This document shows positions 1 to 8,115 of a DNA stretch of 64,000 nt, piece after piece. Each line of letters begins with the position of its first letter. Position 1 is the first letter of the stretch. Source of the stretch: Rhizobium sp. NLR16a (GTDB taxonomy: Bacteria; Pseudomonadota; Alphaproteobacteria; Rhizobiales; Rhizobiaceae); the NCBI RefSeq assembly GCF_017948245.1, contig NZ_CP072870.1, positions 124,001-188,000 on the forward strand, given 5' to 3'. The notes beneath the pieces are model-generated. The model was not told the DNA's origin. It saw nothing but the letters and a program-made list of their open reading frames with translations, and ran no database searches. The position numbers and the translations under genes were made by a program.

Positions 1-566
1 TCGAGCACGATACGCCGAAGGCGCTGGCCGACAGCAATCGCGACGACAAGGACATGTTCTTCATGCGGGTCGGCAATGCGCTGCATTCGCTGGAGCAGAG
101 CTACGACGTCGTCATCATCGATTGCCCCCCTACCCTCGGCTTTCTGACGCTGTCTGCTCTCTGCGCTGCGACTGCCGTGCTGATCACCGTTCATCCACAG
201 ATGCTCGACGTGGCGTCGATGAACCAGTTCCTGACGATGACCTCCGACCTTTTGGCCGTCGTCAAACAGGCCGGCGGCAATCTCGAATATGACTGGATGC
301 GTTATCTGATCACCCGCTATGAGTCCAATGACGGTCCGCAGGCGCAGATCGTCGCCTTCCTGCGCAGCCTGTTCGGCGAGCGCGTGCTGACCTCGATGAT
401 GGTAAAGTCAACGGCGGTTTCGGACGCTGGCCTGTCCAAGCAGACGATCTACGAGGCGGGCCGCGAGACGATGCATCGCCAGACCTATGACCGCGGCGTC
501 GAATCCGTCGACAACGTCAATGCCGAGGTCGAGCAACTCATCCGCAGTGCATGGAGCAGGACATGA
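1..566 (+). CDS. repA: RepA partition ATPase (ParA family), 5' end missing
   Basis: C-terminal ~188 residues of the ParA-type ATPase of a repABC replicon; the reading frame is open from base 3, so the N-terminus with the Walker A lysine lies outside the window. The visible part contains DVVIIDCPPTLG, the Walker B-type segment of ParA/MinD ATPases, followed by the FLTLSAL and VHPQMLDVASM stretches usual in rhizobial RepA. RepA and RepB segregate the plasmid and RepA also represses the repABC operon. The TGA stop overlaps the repB ATG as ATGA, so the two are translationally coupled. Family assignment is firm from motif and context; completeness cannot be judged. Confidence 0.95.
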   Translation, partial: EHDTPKALADSNRDDKDMFFMRVGNALHSLEQSYDVVIIDCPPTLGFLTLSALCAATAVLITVHPQMLDVASMNQFLTMTSDLLAVVKQAGGNLEYDWMRYLITRYESNDGPQAQIVAFLRSLFGERVLTSMMVKSTAVSDAGLSKQTIYEAGRETMHRQTYDRGVESVDNVNAEVEQLIRSAWSRT

Positions 567-1552
567 GCCCAAAAGGTCGCGATATCCTGAAGAGCATGGT
601 TGGCGCCGTCGAACCGGCACGGCCGGAGACGCCAAGCGCGCCACCGCCGCATCGGCCGTCGGGTGCGGTCAAGGCGATGAACCTGTCGCTGGGACGGTTA
701 GGAGAGGAAGCAGCGGCCGCCAAGGCCCTGCGTGAGTCCCTCGCCTCTGGCGACAAAGTGCTGGAGATCGATCCGGCTGTCGTCGAAATGTCCTTTATTC
801 GTGACCGCATCCCGGTCGACAAGGATCCCGAGTTCGAGCGATTGAAGCAGTCGATCCAGGAAAGCGGACAGCAGGTTCCGATCCTTGTGCGCCCGGACCC
901 GGTAAAGGCCGGGCATTACCAGGCCGCCTATGGCCACCGGCGCTTGCGTGCGGCCGCGGAGACCGGTGTTGCCGTCAAGGCCGTTGTGCGCAAACTCACG
1001 GATGAAGAGTTGATCCTTGCGCAGGGTCAGGAGAACGGCCCGCGTGTCGACTTGAGTTTCATCGAACGGGCGCTGTTTGCGCGACGCATGGATGAGCATG
1101 GCTTCAGTCGCGACATGATTGCCCAGGCGCTGGCGACGGATAAACCGGAAACGTCACGGCTGCTGCAGGTGGCGCAGACGATCGATCCCGAGATTATCCT
1201 TGCCATTGGACCTGCGCCCAAGGTGGGGCGCCCCCGCTGGCTGGCCTTTGCCGAAAAATTCAGGGAGACAGGTGGGCGGAAGAAGGTGCAGGCCGCAATC
1301 GCCGGCGCCGCTTTCCAAACGCTGGAGAGCAATAGCCGCTTCGATGTCACCTGGAAGGCACTGGAGGAGAAGGGCGCGCCGCAGCGGGTCGAGCAGACGC
1401 TTCGGACGCAAAGCGGCGGGACGCTTGCTTCGGTGAGCCGCTCGGGCAAGAGCTTTCGCATCACCGTTAAATCGGCGGCATTTTCTGATTTCCTGGCTCG
1501 GCGGTTGGCAGGTCTCGCCGCCGAATTTGAAGAGGAAAATAACGGAAAATGA
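563..1552 (+). CDS. repB: RepB, ParB-like centromere-binding protein
   Basis: 329-residue ParB-family protein that binds parS and cooperates with RepA in plasmid segregation. The ParB/Srx-like core is visible as a QSIQESGQQVPILVRP segment and YGHRRLRA (about residues 123-130), followed by a helical DNA-binding region (SRDMIAQALATDKPETSRLL) and the IGPAPKVGRPRW stretch seen in RepB proteins. ATG at 563 is chosen because it overlaps the repA stop and has GGAG seven bases upstream; an in-frame ATG at 551 would add four residues. The usual RepB length is about 320-350 residues, so the gene appears intact. Confidence 0.95.
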   Translation: MSPKGRDILKSMVGAVEPARPETPSAPPPHRPSGAVKAMNLSLGRLGEEAAAAKALRESLASGDKVLEIDPAVVEMSFIRDRIPVDKDPEFERLKQSIQESGQQVPILVRPDPVKAGHYQAAYGHRRLRAAAETGVAVKAVVRKLTDEELILAQGQENGPRVDLSFIERALFARRMDEHGFSRDMIAQALATDKPETSRLLQVAQTIDPEIILAIGPAPKVGRPRWLAFAEKFRETGGRKKVQAAIAGAAFQTLESNSRFDVTWKALEEKGAPQRVEQTLRTQSGGTLASVSRSGKSFRITVKSAAFSDFLARRLAGLAAEFEEENNGK

Positions 1553-1565
1553 GGCAGTTTAACTG

Positions 1566-1581
1566 ATTGTCAGCTGACAAT
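1566..1581. other. parS-like partition site
   Basis: Perfect 16-bp palindrome ATTGTCAGCTGACAAT directly after the repB stop. It matches the repABC parS pattern GTTnnCnGCnGnnAAC at 8 of 10 fixed positions (outermost G and C replaced by A and T). Its place in the repB-repC gap is a known parS location, so it is the likely RepB binding site of this plasmid. Confidence 0.7.
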
Positions 1582-1604
1582 TTGAACAGGAGATAACGCG
1601 CAAA

Positions 1605-1641
1605 AGAAAAAAGCCCCCGAACGTCACCGTCACGGAAGCTT
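1605..1641 (-). terminator. Intrinsic terminator of the ctRNA
   Basis: Minus-strand stem AAGCTTCCG / CGGGGGCTT with a 13-base loop, followed by TTTTTT-rich sequence. In repABC plasmids the same hairpin, in the plus-strand leader, is part of the structure that masks the repC ribosome-binding site. Confidence 0.7.
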
Positions 1642-1660
1642 TCCTCGTAGTCTTGAACAC
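1605..1660 (-). ncRNA. Antisense counter-transcribed RNA (ctRNA/incA type) opposite the repC leader
   Basis: RepABC plasmids encode a ~55-nt antisense RNA between repB and repC that limits RepC synthesis and sets incompatibility. On the minus strand here a TTGACA box (1694-1689) is followed after 17 bases by GATTCT (1671-1666), and then by a 9-bp hairpin (1641-1633 pairing with 1619-1611, two G-U pairs) running into a U-rich tract (1612-1602). This gives a transcript of about 55 nt starting near 1659. The position and architecture match known ctRNAs; the exact ends are inferred. Confidence 0.7.
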
Positions 1661-1665
1661 CTCCG

Positions 1666-1694
1666 AGAATCGCACTTCCGAGAATCGCTGTCAA
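1666..1694 (-). promoter_or_regulatory. Promoter of the antisense ctRNA
   Basis: Minus-strand TTGACA (1694-1689), 17-base spacer, GATTCT (1671-1666). The region also holds a direct repeat of CCGAGAATCGC on the plus strand. It is the only good sigma70-like promoter in the repB-repC gap and points at the ctRNA hairpin. Confidence 0.55.
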
Positions 1695-1751
1695 GAGTTT
1701 TTGGCGCCGTTCAGGCGAGCAGATTTCTGTTGCCTCGTCGAGGTGGAAGAT

Positions 1752-3056
1752 ATGGAAACCGGAAGTATAACGACGCCCTTTGGGCGGCGGTCGATGACGC
1801 TTGGAATGCTCGCAAACCAGGTCATGGCAAGCGAGATCAAGCCTGATCAGTCGGTCGACAAATGGAAACTGTTTCGCGCGCTGTGCGAAGCAAAGCCGTT
1901 GCTCGGCATCACCGATCGCGCGCTTGCGGTGCTCAACGCGTTGTTGAGCTTTTATCCGAAGAACGAACTGGCCCAGGAAAACGGCTTGATCGTCTTCCCG
2001 TCGAATATCCAGCTGTCGCTCCGAACGCATGGCATGGCCGAACAGACGGTGCGGCGCCATCTTGCGGCACTTGTCGAGGCGGGGCTCCTGTTGCGCAAGG
2101 ACAGTCCCAACGGCAAGCGCTATGTCCGCAGGGACAGCGCAGGGGAGGTCAACGAGGCCTTCGGCTTCTCGCTGGCGCCACTGCTTGCCCGGGCCGAGGA
2201 GATCGAGCAGCTCGCAGCCGAGGTGATGGCGGAGCGACAGCACGTCCAGCGCTTGCGCGAACGCGTCACCCTTTGCCGCCGTGATATCGCCAAGCTGATC
2301 GAAGCGGGCGTCGAGGAGGACGTGCCAGGGGATTGGCAGGGGCTGTATCAGGAATTTCGGGACTTGGTCGAAGGCCTGCCGAGGTCGCCGACGACAGCCC
2401 AGATCGAACAGCTGCTGGATGAATTGACGGCACTTCGGGCGGAGATCCTTAACCGGCTGCAAACTCAGATTAAATCAACAAAACAGCGCGGCAATGCCCA
2501 TTATATCGAGCGTCACATACAGAATTCAAATCCCGAATCCACTTCTGAACTTGAACCAAGCTTCGAAACGAAGCAGGGCGCAGCGGCGGAGCAAGACAAT
2601 GGGCGAGGGGTCGTGACGATGGAAGGGAAGAAGCACGAGGATGCCGAGATGACCAAGCTGGAGGAACGGCAAGGCGGGGGACCGGGCGGTCGCCATAATG
2701 CTGGCGGCCTGAAATCCTTCCCGCTTGGCCTGGTCCTGCAGGCCTGCCCGGAAATCCTGGCCTATGGGCCGAATGGCGTGATCGGCAACTGGCGCGAGCT
2801 GATGAGCGCTGCCGTCACGGTTCGATCGATGCTGGGCGTCAGCCCGTCAGCCTATGAGGAGGCGGCAAATGTGATGGGCGCTGAGAACGCTGCGACCGTG
2901 ATGGCATGCATCCTGGAACGCGGGGGCCACATCAATTCAGCCGGCGGTTATCTTCGCGACCTGACGCGGCGAAGTGAAAAGGGAGAATTCGCGATCGGCC
3001 CGATGCTGATGGCGCTCCTGCGGGCAAATGCGCCGGCCGGCCGAAAGGCTGGATAG
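1752..3056 (+). CDS. repC: RepC replication initiator
   Basis: 434-residue initiator of a repABC plasmid, the only plasmid protein essential for replication. The start is set at METGSITTPFGRR (ATG 1752), preceded by AGGTGGA and matching the canonical RepC N-terminus; an upstream in-frame ATG at 1653 would lie inside the antisense RNA region and is rejected. The N-terminal half carries the winged-helix part (IQLSLRTHGMAEQTVRRHLAALVEAGLL), followed by a coiled-coil-like region and a variable linker, then the conserved C-terminal block (SFPLGLVLQACPEI ... AGGYLRDLTRR). The gene looks intact. Confidence 0.96.
   Translation: METGSITTPFGRRSMTLGMLANQVMASEIKPDQSVDKWKLFRALCEAKPLLGITDRALAVLNALLSFYPKNELAQENGLIVFPSNIQLSLRTHGMAEQTVRRHLAALVEAGLLLRKDSPNGKRYVRRDSAGEVNEAFGFSLAPLLARAEEIEQLAAEVMAERQHVQRLRERVTLCRRDIAKLIEAGVEEDVPGDWQGLYQEFRDLVEGLPRSPTTAQIEQLLDELTALRAEILNRLQTQIKSTKQRGNAHYIERHIQNSNPESTSELEPSFETKQGAAAEQDNGRGVVTMEGKKHEDAEMTKLEERQGGGPGGRHNAGGLKSFPLGLVLQACPEILAYGPNGVIGNWRELMSAAVTVRSMLGVSPSAYEEAANVMGAENAATVMACILERGGHINSAGGYLRDLTRRSEKGEFAIGPMLMALLRANAPAGRKAG
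2461..2565 (+). other. AT-rich segment inside repC, candidate oriV
   Basis: About 100 bases within repC are clearly richer in A+T than the surrounding GC-rich coding sequence (AAACTCAGATTAAATC ... CATACAGAATTCAAATCC). In studied repABC plasmids the replication origin lies in such an AT-rich part of the repC coding region. Assignment rests on composition and precedent only. Confidence 0.5.
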
Positions 3057-3131
3057 GTCTCGGCGGCTGCCGGTGGTCGGGTGGATGCCGGCGAAGCATG
3101 TCAAAACGGAGGAGGGACGATGTGGAGAATT

Positions 3132-3455
3132 TCAGCGGATAAGCCTTCGCTCGAGGAAAGCCTGCATGTCGCGGCGTCCGTCCACCACGCAATAGACGAC
3201 GACGTCGGTGCCGATGATGCGGTAGATCATACGCCAGGGTTTATGGTGCAGTTCCCGGTATTCGGAGATGCCGATGCTGGCCAATTCCCTTGGGATATTT
3301 CTGCGGGCGGGGAATTCTTCGAGATCGGCACAGGCGCTCTCGATTTCCGTCAGGATGCGTTCCGCCGTTTCGGTGCCGTCGCGACCGGCGATGAAACGAT
3401 AGAAATCCTCGACGTCGCGCTCCGCGCCTTCGGCGAAAAGAACACGATAAGGCAT
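3132..3455 (-). CDS. RelE/ParE-family toxin
   Basis: 107-residue type II toxin. The sequence has the ParE/RelE pattern: YRVLFAEGAERDVEDFYRFI at the N-terminus, a central EFPARRNIPRELA segment, and the C-terminal strand pair YRIIGTDVVVYCVVDGRRD. The A of its start codon is the last base of the antitoxin stop codon (1-base overlap), so expression is coupled to the Phd-type partner. Location just after repC suits a plasmid-stabilising addiction module. Whether it is a gyrase poison or an mRNA interferase cannot be told from sequence. Confidence 0.85.
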   Translation of the reverse strand: MPYRVLFAEGAERDVEDFYRFIAGRDGTETAERILTEIESACADLEEFPARRNIPRELASIGISEYRELHHKPWRMIYRIIGTDVVVYCVVDGRRDMQAFLERRLIR

Positions 3456-3736
3456 CAGGACTGGCTGTCGGCCAGACGCTTGCGAATGTGCGCGAAGGAT
3501 TCCGCAGCGGGGCGCGTCTTGCCTTCCTCGACTTGCCGATTGGTAAGCGCCAGCACCTTCAGGAGCGCCAAGGTCTCCTGTGTCTCTTCATACTGGCCGA
3601 CATCCTGAAGGATCGCCTTTGCCTCGCCGTGAAGGGTTATGACGACAGGCTGCGGGTTGTCCTTCAGCGTCCGGATGATTTCGGGCGCGTGCGCCTTGAG
3701 ATAGCTGATCGGCTTGACCCGTTCTGACAGCTTCAT
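3455..3736 (-). CDS. Phd/YefM-family antitoxin
   Basis: 93-residue antitoxin, first gene of the module. The N-terminal MKLSERVKPISYLKAHAPEIIRTL followed by QPVVITLHGEAKAILQD is the Phd/YefM DNA-binding fold signature; the C-terminal part (ALTNRQVEEGKTRPAAESF) would wrap the toxin. AGGGAG lies ten bases before the ATG. It overlaps the toxin start by one base and is preceded by an inverted-repeat operator on a TATATT promoter element, as expected for autoregulation. Confidence 0.87.
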   Translation of the reverse strand: MKLSERVKPISYLKAHAPEIIRTLKDNPQPVVITLHGEAKAILQDVGQYEETQETLALLKVLALTNRQVEEGKTRPAAESFAHIRKRLADSQS

Positions 3737-3751
3737 GCGATTACTCCCTTT

Positions 3752-3780
3752 CGACCAAAATATAGATCATCAAATGGTCG
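3752..3780 (-). promoter_or_regulatory. Operator/promoter of the Phd-ParE module
   Basis: Inverted repeat CGACCA (3752-3757) / TGGTCG (3775-3780) brackets a minus-strand TATATT -10-like element, 15-45 bases upstream of the antitoxin start. This is the expected binding place for the Phd antitoxin and toxin-antitoxin complex. Confidence 0.55.
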
Positions 3781-3892
3781 ATTGGAAGAGCTCAACCGGC
3801 GATCCCAGCACGCCATCGGAGCGTTCAGGCGCGCCTGCTTTTTTCCCCTCAGTGGCTGCGAAAGAGAATGTCATTTCTTATAACAAAGTTTG

Positions 3893-3909
3893 TCTACTGA
3901 TTTTATAGA
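3893..3909. promoter_or_regulatory. TCTA-N9-TAGA element upstream of the first monooxygenase
   Basis: TCTACTGATTTTATAGA, an interrupted inverted repeat ending 36 bases before the ATG at 3945. A nearly identical element sits 34 bases before the FMN reductase start (13723-13739), sharing TTGTCTAC on one strand. Such T-N11-A-like dyads are typical of LysR-type regulator sites; the regulator itself is not in the window. Confidence 0.45.
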
Positions 3910-3944
3910 GTAAGTTTTGCAACCATTGAGCGGATCGCGGCGTC

Positions 3945-4937
3945 ATGACTTACCTCCTCAGCCTTCTCGACAAAAGCCCGATCGAACAGGGCCTTTCCGC
4001 CGTGGACGCGTTGAGGGCGACGGTGAAGATCGCCACCCGGGCCGAGGAACTCGGTTATCACCGATTCTGGGTCGCCGAACACCATAACATGTCCAACCTG
4101 GCGAGCTCCGCACCGGAAGCGTTGATCGCCTACCTTCTCGCCAGGACCTCCAAGATCCGCGTCGGCTCCGGCGGCGTCATGCTGCAGCATTATAGCGCCT
4201 ACAAGGTTGCCGAGACCTTCAATCTACTGGCTTCGCTCGCGCCCGGCCGCGTCGATCTTGGAGTCGGCAAAGCGCCGGGCGGTTTCCCGCTATCGACGCG
4301 GGCTCTGCAGCTTGCCGTCGATCCGTCTAGGAAGCCGGATTTTGCACGCCAACTTTCGGACCTCAATACCTATCTCGCCGCCGACCCCAACTACGACGGC
4401 GCGCAGGCAACGCCCTTTCCGCCGATGGCTCCTGAACGTTTCCTGCTCGGCGCCAGTGTCGAAAGCGCCGAACTCGCTGCCGAGAAGGGCTGGCAGCTCG
4501 TCTTCGCCGGCCACCTGAACGGCGATCCTGACAATCTCAGCAAGACTTTCGCGGCCTATGAGCGGGCATCCGGCGGCAAGCGCCCGATCCTGGCGCTCGC
4601 CGCCTTTGCCGCCGAAAGCGAGGAATATGCCCGCGAGCGCGTCGGTAGTCTGCGCATCGTCAAGGTGTTCCTGCCGAGCGGCCAGACCGTCAATGTCGGC
4701 AGTGAGGAGCAGGCAGCCGAATTTGCCCGTCAGGCGGGCGTCACCGACTACCGCATCGAGGAAAAGGTGCCGAGCGTGCTCCACGGCACGGCCAAGCAGA
4801 TCCGCGGGGAACTGGACCAGCTTCACCGCCGGTACGGCGTCAAGGAGTTCGTCCTCGACACGCCGGCGCTTTCAACCGCCGACCGCCTTGCCTCGATCGA
4901 GCTGCTCGCCGCCGAGCGGCTGTCCCTCGTCGCCTGA
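3945..4937 (+). CDS. LLM-class flavin-dependent monooxygenase, MsnO8/YtmO-like
   Basis: 330-residue bacterial-luciferase-like oxidoreductase that would use reduced FMN and O2. Family hallmarks are YHRFWVAEHHNM near the N-terminus, the KIRVGSGGVMLQHYSAYKVAE strand-turn and LAPGRVDLGVGKAPGG. It is the first gene of a cluster with an NtaA-like monooxygenase, an M20 deacylase and a GNAT, the same set as the B. subtilis ytm operon, in which YtmO is of this class. An FMN reductase gene lies 9 kb downstream. Substrate is inferred from context (S-substituted cysteine or a related organosulfur compound). Confidence 0.85.
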   Translation: MTYLLSLLDKSPIEQGLSAVDALRATVKIATRAEELGYHRFWVAEHHNMSNLASSAPEALIAYLLARTSKIRVGSGGVMLQHYSAYKVAETFNLLASLAPGRVDLGVGKAPGGFPLSTRALQLAVDPSRKPDFARQLSDLNTYLAADPNYDGAQATPFPPMAPERFLLGASVESAELAAEKGWQLVFAGHLNGDPDNLSKTFAAYERASGGKRPILALAAFAAESEEYARERVGSLRIVKVFLPSGQTVNVGSEEQAAEFARQAGVTDYRIEEKVPSVLHGTAKQIRGELDQLHRRYGVKEFVLDTPALSTADRLASIELLAAERLSLVA

Positions 4938-4962
4938 CCCTTTTCAAGGAGGATCGAATCCC

Positions 4963-6312
4963 ATGACTCAGAAACACGTCACGTTCGGCATCATGCTGCA
5001 GGGGCCTGGCGGCCATATGAATGCCTGGAAGCATCCGAGCGGGCCAGCCGATGCCAGCGTCAATTTCGACTTCGTCGTCGAAACGGCACGCAAGGCGGAG
5101 GCTGCCGGCATCGCCTTTGCCTTCGTCGCCGACGGACTTTATATCAACGAACACTCGATCCCGCATTTCCTCAACCGGTTCGAGCCGATCGCCATTCTCT
5201 CGGCGCTGGCAGCCTCCACCTCGAAGATCGGGCTTGTCGGCACGGTCTCGACCTCCTACAGCGATCCCTTCACCATCGCCCGCCAGTTCGCCTCGATCGA
5301 TCTCATCAGCGGCGGCAGGGCAGGGTGGAATGCGGTGACCTCGCCGCTCGAAGGCTCGGGGCGCAATTACAGCCGCGAACATCCCGAGCACGAGCTGCGC
5401 TACGAGATCGCCGAGGATTATATCGAAGCGATCAAAGGCCTCTGGGATTCCTGGGACGACGATGCTTTCGTGCGCAATCGCGAGACTGGCGTCTTTGTCG
5501 ATAAGACGAAGATGCATCGGCTCAACCATAAGGGCCGTTTTTTCCGCATCGAGGGGCCGCTCAACATCGGCCGTTCGAAGCAGGGCCAGCCCGTCGTCTT
5601 TCAGGCCGGTGCTTCGGATTCCGGTATCCGGCTTGCCGGCAAACATGCCGATGCCGTCTTCACCAATGGCGGGCCGTTCGATGAGGCGCAGACCTTCTAC
5701 CGGCAGCTCAAGGACAGCGTGATTGCGCATGGCCGCAGTGCCGCGGAAGTCGGTATCTATCCAGGCATCGGGCCGATCGTCGGAGCGACGCCCGAGGAGG
5801 CGGAAGCCAAGTACCAGGCGATCCGCAATCTCGTCACGATCGAAGAGGCGCTCCTCTACCTCGGCCGCTTCTTCGATCATCATGATTTCAGCGTCTACCC
5901 GCTCGACGATCAGTTCCCTGAACTGGGCGATATCGGCAGGAACAATTTCCGCGCCACCACCGATCGCATCAAAAGGACAGCACGGGAAAAAGGGCTGACG
6001 CTGCGCCAGGTCGCGCTCGATTCAGCAACGCCGCGCACTGCCTTCATCGGCACTGCCGAGCATATCGCCGACGAGATCATCCGCTGGGTGGATCATGGCG
6101 CCGCCGACGGCTTCATCCTCGGCTTTCCCGTCATTGCCGAGGGCTTCGACGATTTCGCCCGATATGTCCTGCCGATCCTCACCGAGCGCGGCTATTTCGA
6201 TCCCGTCCTGAAGGGCGAGACGCTGCGCGACCATCTGGGCCTGCCCTTCCGCGAAAGCCGCTATGCGACCGCTACGGATGAGCTCGAACGCGGAAAGGCT
6301 GTCGGCGCCTGA
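4963..6312 (+). CDS. NtaA/DmoA-family FMN-dependent monooxygenase (YtnJ/CmoJ-like)
   Basis: 449 residues, the usual length of the NtaA/SnaA/DmoA branch of flavin monooxygenases. The branch signature GRAGWNAVTSPLEGSGRNYSR is present, followed by AEDYIEAIKGLWDSWDDDA and the C-terminal DGFILGFPVIAEGFDDFARYV. ATG 4963 is chosen because AAGGAGG lies about ten bases upstream; the open frame extends further 5' only as a shadow of the preceding gene. Members cleave N-, S- or C-linked groups (nitrilotriacetate, dimethylsulfide, S-alkyl-cysteines). Co-occurrence with an N-acetyltransferase and a deacylase favours an N-acetyl-S-substituted cysteine substrate. Confidence 0.88.
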   Translation: MTQKHVTFGIMLQGPGGHMNAWKHPSGPADASVNFDFVVETARKAEAAGIAFAFVADGLYINEHSIPHFLNRFEPIAILSALAASTSKIGLVGTVSTSYSDPFTIARQFASIDLISGGRAGWNAVTSPLEGSGRNYSREHPEHELRYEIAEDYIEAIKGLWDSWDDDAFVRNRETGVFVDKTKMHRLNHKGRFFRIEGPLNIGRSKQGQPVVFQAGASDSGIRLAGKHADAVFTNGGPFDEAQTFYRQLKDSVIAHGRSAAEVGIYPGIGPIVGATPEEAEAKYQAIRNLVTIEEALLYLGRFFDHHDFSVYPLDDQFPELGDIGRNNFRATTDRIKRTAREKGLTLRQVALDSATPRTAFIGTAEHIADEIIRWVDHGAADGFILGFPVIAEGFDDFARYVLPILTERGYFDPVLKGETLRDHLGLPFRESRYATATDELERGKAVGA

Positions 6313-6329
6313 GGCGCCGGCGAACCGCC

Positions 6330-7529
6330 ATGGACGTCATCGCTCAGAACCCGTGCAGCAACGATCCGGTCGAGAAGGGCATCGCCTGCTATCTCGATGA
6401 AATCATCGCGCTGCGCCATGATCTGCACCAATATCCCGAGCTGGCGTTCCAGGAGCTGAGGACCAGCAAGCTCGTGGCATCCCGCCTTTCCTCCTGGGGC
6501 TATGAGGTGGCGACGGGCATTGCCGGCACCGGCATCGTCGCCACCCTCAGGCGCGGCGAAGGCAAGAGGCGCCTTGGCATCCGGGCCGATATGGACGCGC
6601 TGCCGATCGAGGAGGCGACCGACCTTGGCTATGCCAGCAGCAACCCCGGCGTCATGCATGCCTGCGGCCATGACGGGCACACGTCCATCCTGCTGGCGGC
6701 TGCCCGCTATCTCGCAGAGAGCGGCACTTTCAACGGCACGCTCCGGCTGATCTTCCAGCCGGCGGAAGAGATCGGCGCGGGCGCCCGAAAGATGATTTCG
6801 GAAGGGTTGTTCGAACGTTTTCCCGTCGATGCGGTGTTCGGGTTGCACAACTGGCCCGGTGTCGCGGCAGGTCAGTTCGGCTTTGTCACCGGCCCCGCCA
6901 TGGCGTCGGTCGACCAGGCGGTCGTCAGGATCATCGGCAAGGGCGGCCATGGCGCCGAGCCGCACCGCGCCGTCGACCCGGTGCTGGCGTCGGCCTCCTT
7001 CATCACCGCGCTCCAGAGCGTCGTCTCGCGGAATGTCGATCCGCAGGACATGGCGGTCGCCACCGTCGGCTCGATCCATGCCGGATCCGCCTCGAACGTT
7101 ATCCCGGAAAGCGTGGAGATGAAGCTCACCATGCGGGCCTTCAGCGAGACGGTCCGCCAGCTGCTGCAGGAGCGCATTCCGGCCCTTGCCCGCGCCCAGG
7201 CCGAAAGCTTCGGCGCCGAGGCTGACGTGAACTACCGGCTCGGTTTTCCGGCGCTCATTAATCACGCAAAAGAAACGGCCTTTGCCCGCGACGTCGCCTA
7301 TGACGCGCTCGGTCTTGCCGCGATCGAGAAGGATTTCCGGCCGAGAACCGCAAGCGAGGATTTCGCCTTCATGCTGCAGGCCAATCCCGGCAGCTATCTC
7401 TTCGTCGGCAATGGCGACAGCGCTCCTCTCCACAGCGCCCATTACGATTTCAACGACGCGATCATCGCGCCGGCCGCCCGCTATTGGGTGCGCCTCGCGG
7501 AAACCTTCCTCACTGAAGACAACGGGTGA
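6330..7529 (+). CDS. M20-family amidohydrolase (N-acyl amino acid deacylase, YtnL/YxeP-like)
   Basis: 399-residue metallopeptidase-like deacylase. Metal-site motifs are complete: RADMDALPI (about 85-93), MHACGHDGHT with Cys112 and His114, the catalytic FQPAEE with Glu146-Glu147, and the C-terminal ASEDFAFMLQ. Relatives hydrolyse hippurate, N-acetylcysteine conjugates or amino-acid amides. In the cluster it would remove the acetyl group added by the GNAT encoded immediately downstream, after oxygenation by the monooxygenases. Its stop is coupled to the next start (TGATG). Confidence 0.87.
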   Translation: MDVIAQNPCSNDPVEKGIACYLDEIIALRHDLHQYPELAFQELRTSKLVASRLSSWGYEVATGIAGTGIVATLRRGEGKRRLGIRADMDALPIEEATDLGYASSNPGVMHACGHDGHTSILLAAARYLAESGTFNGTLRLIFQPAEEIGAGARKMISEGLFERFPVDAVFGLHNWPGVAAGQFGFVTGPAMASVDQAVVRIIGKGGHGAEPHRAVDPVLASASFITALQSVVSRNVDPQDMAVATVGSIHAGSASNVIPESVEMKLTMRAFSETVRQLLQERIPALARAQAESFGAEADVNYRLGFPALINHAKETAFARDVAYDALGLAAIEKDFRPRTASEDFAFMLQANPGSYLFVGNGDSAPLHSAHYDFNDAIIAPAARYWVRLAETFLTEDNG

Positions 7530-8080
7530 TGAACGATATGAGCGATTCGTTTCTCTATACGACCCCTCTCGATCCCCGCGCCAAGCCGCTGATCGATGAG
7601 CTGATCTACGAATATGACAGCCGCTACGGCAATTATTTCAACGCCGAGGGTGCAGCGGCCGAGCTCAACCGCTATCCCCCCGAGGCCTTCGCGCCGCCTC
7701 ATGGCAATTTTCTGCTGTTGATCCGGAATGGTGAAACCATCGGCGGCGGCGCCTTCAAGCACTATGACGATCGCACGGCCGAGTTCAAACGCATCTGGAC
7801 GCGCTCCGATCTGCGCCGCCAGGGCCTCGCGCGCAAGGTTTTGGTGGAGCTGGAAGCCCAGGCCGCGCGCCAAGGTTATGGCAGGATCTATCTGACGACC
7901 GGTTTCCGCCAACCGGAGGCCGTCGGCCTTTATCTGAATTATGGCTACACCGCGCTCTTCGACACGGCTGCCGACCCCGAGATCTACAAGAGCCTGCCCT
8001 TCGAAAAGGACATCACCCATCTCGCTGCGCCGGCTTTCGAAAGCGAACCGCGCCTGAAGGTGGCCGGCGCAAGTCTCTGA
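7529..8080 (+). CDS. GNAT-family N-acetyltransferase (YtmI/SnaA-like)
   Basis: 183-residue acetyltransferase. The acetyl-CoA-binding motif A is seen as IWTRSDLRRQGLARKVLVELE and motif B as QPEAVGLYLNYGYT, the standard GNAT end. The ATG at 7529 overlaps the preceding stop; GTG at 7526 and ATG at 7538 are alternatives. In the analogous Bacillus operons this enzyme N-acetylates S-(2-succino)- or S-alkyl-cysteine so that the monooxygenase can act; here that role is inferred from gene content. Confidence 0.83.
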   Translation: MNDMSDSFLYTTPLDPRAKPLIDELIYEYDSRYGNYFNAEGAAAELNRYPPEAFAPPHGNFLLLIRNGETIGGGAFKHYDDRTAEFKRIWTRSDLRRQGLARKVLVELEAQAARQGYGRIYLTTGFRQPEAVGLYLNYGYTALFDTAADPEIYKSLPFEKDITHLAAPAFESEPRLKVAGASL

Positions 8081-8115
8081 AACGGCAGACCGACAATCAT
8101 AAAAGGGAAACAACA

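Noticed and set aside
1655..1690. CCGAGAATCGC direct repeat as iteron
   Set aside because: Only two copies, lying in the ctRNA promoter; repABC plasmids do not use iterons there.
1653..1751. Extended N-terminus for RepC
   Set aside because: It would overlap the antisense RNA and lacks similarity to RepC; METGSITTPFGRR at 1752 with AGGTGGA upstream is the canonical start.
4558..4962. N-terminal extension of the NtaA-like monooxygenase
   Set aside because: The extension is an off-frame reading of the preceding monooxygenase; AAGGAGG before ATG 4963 sets the start.
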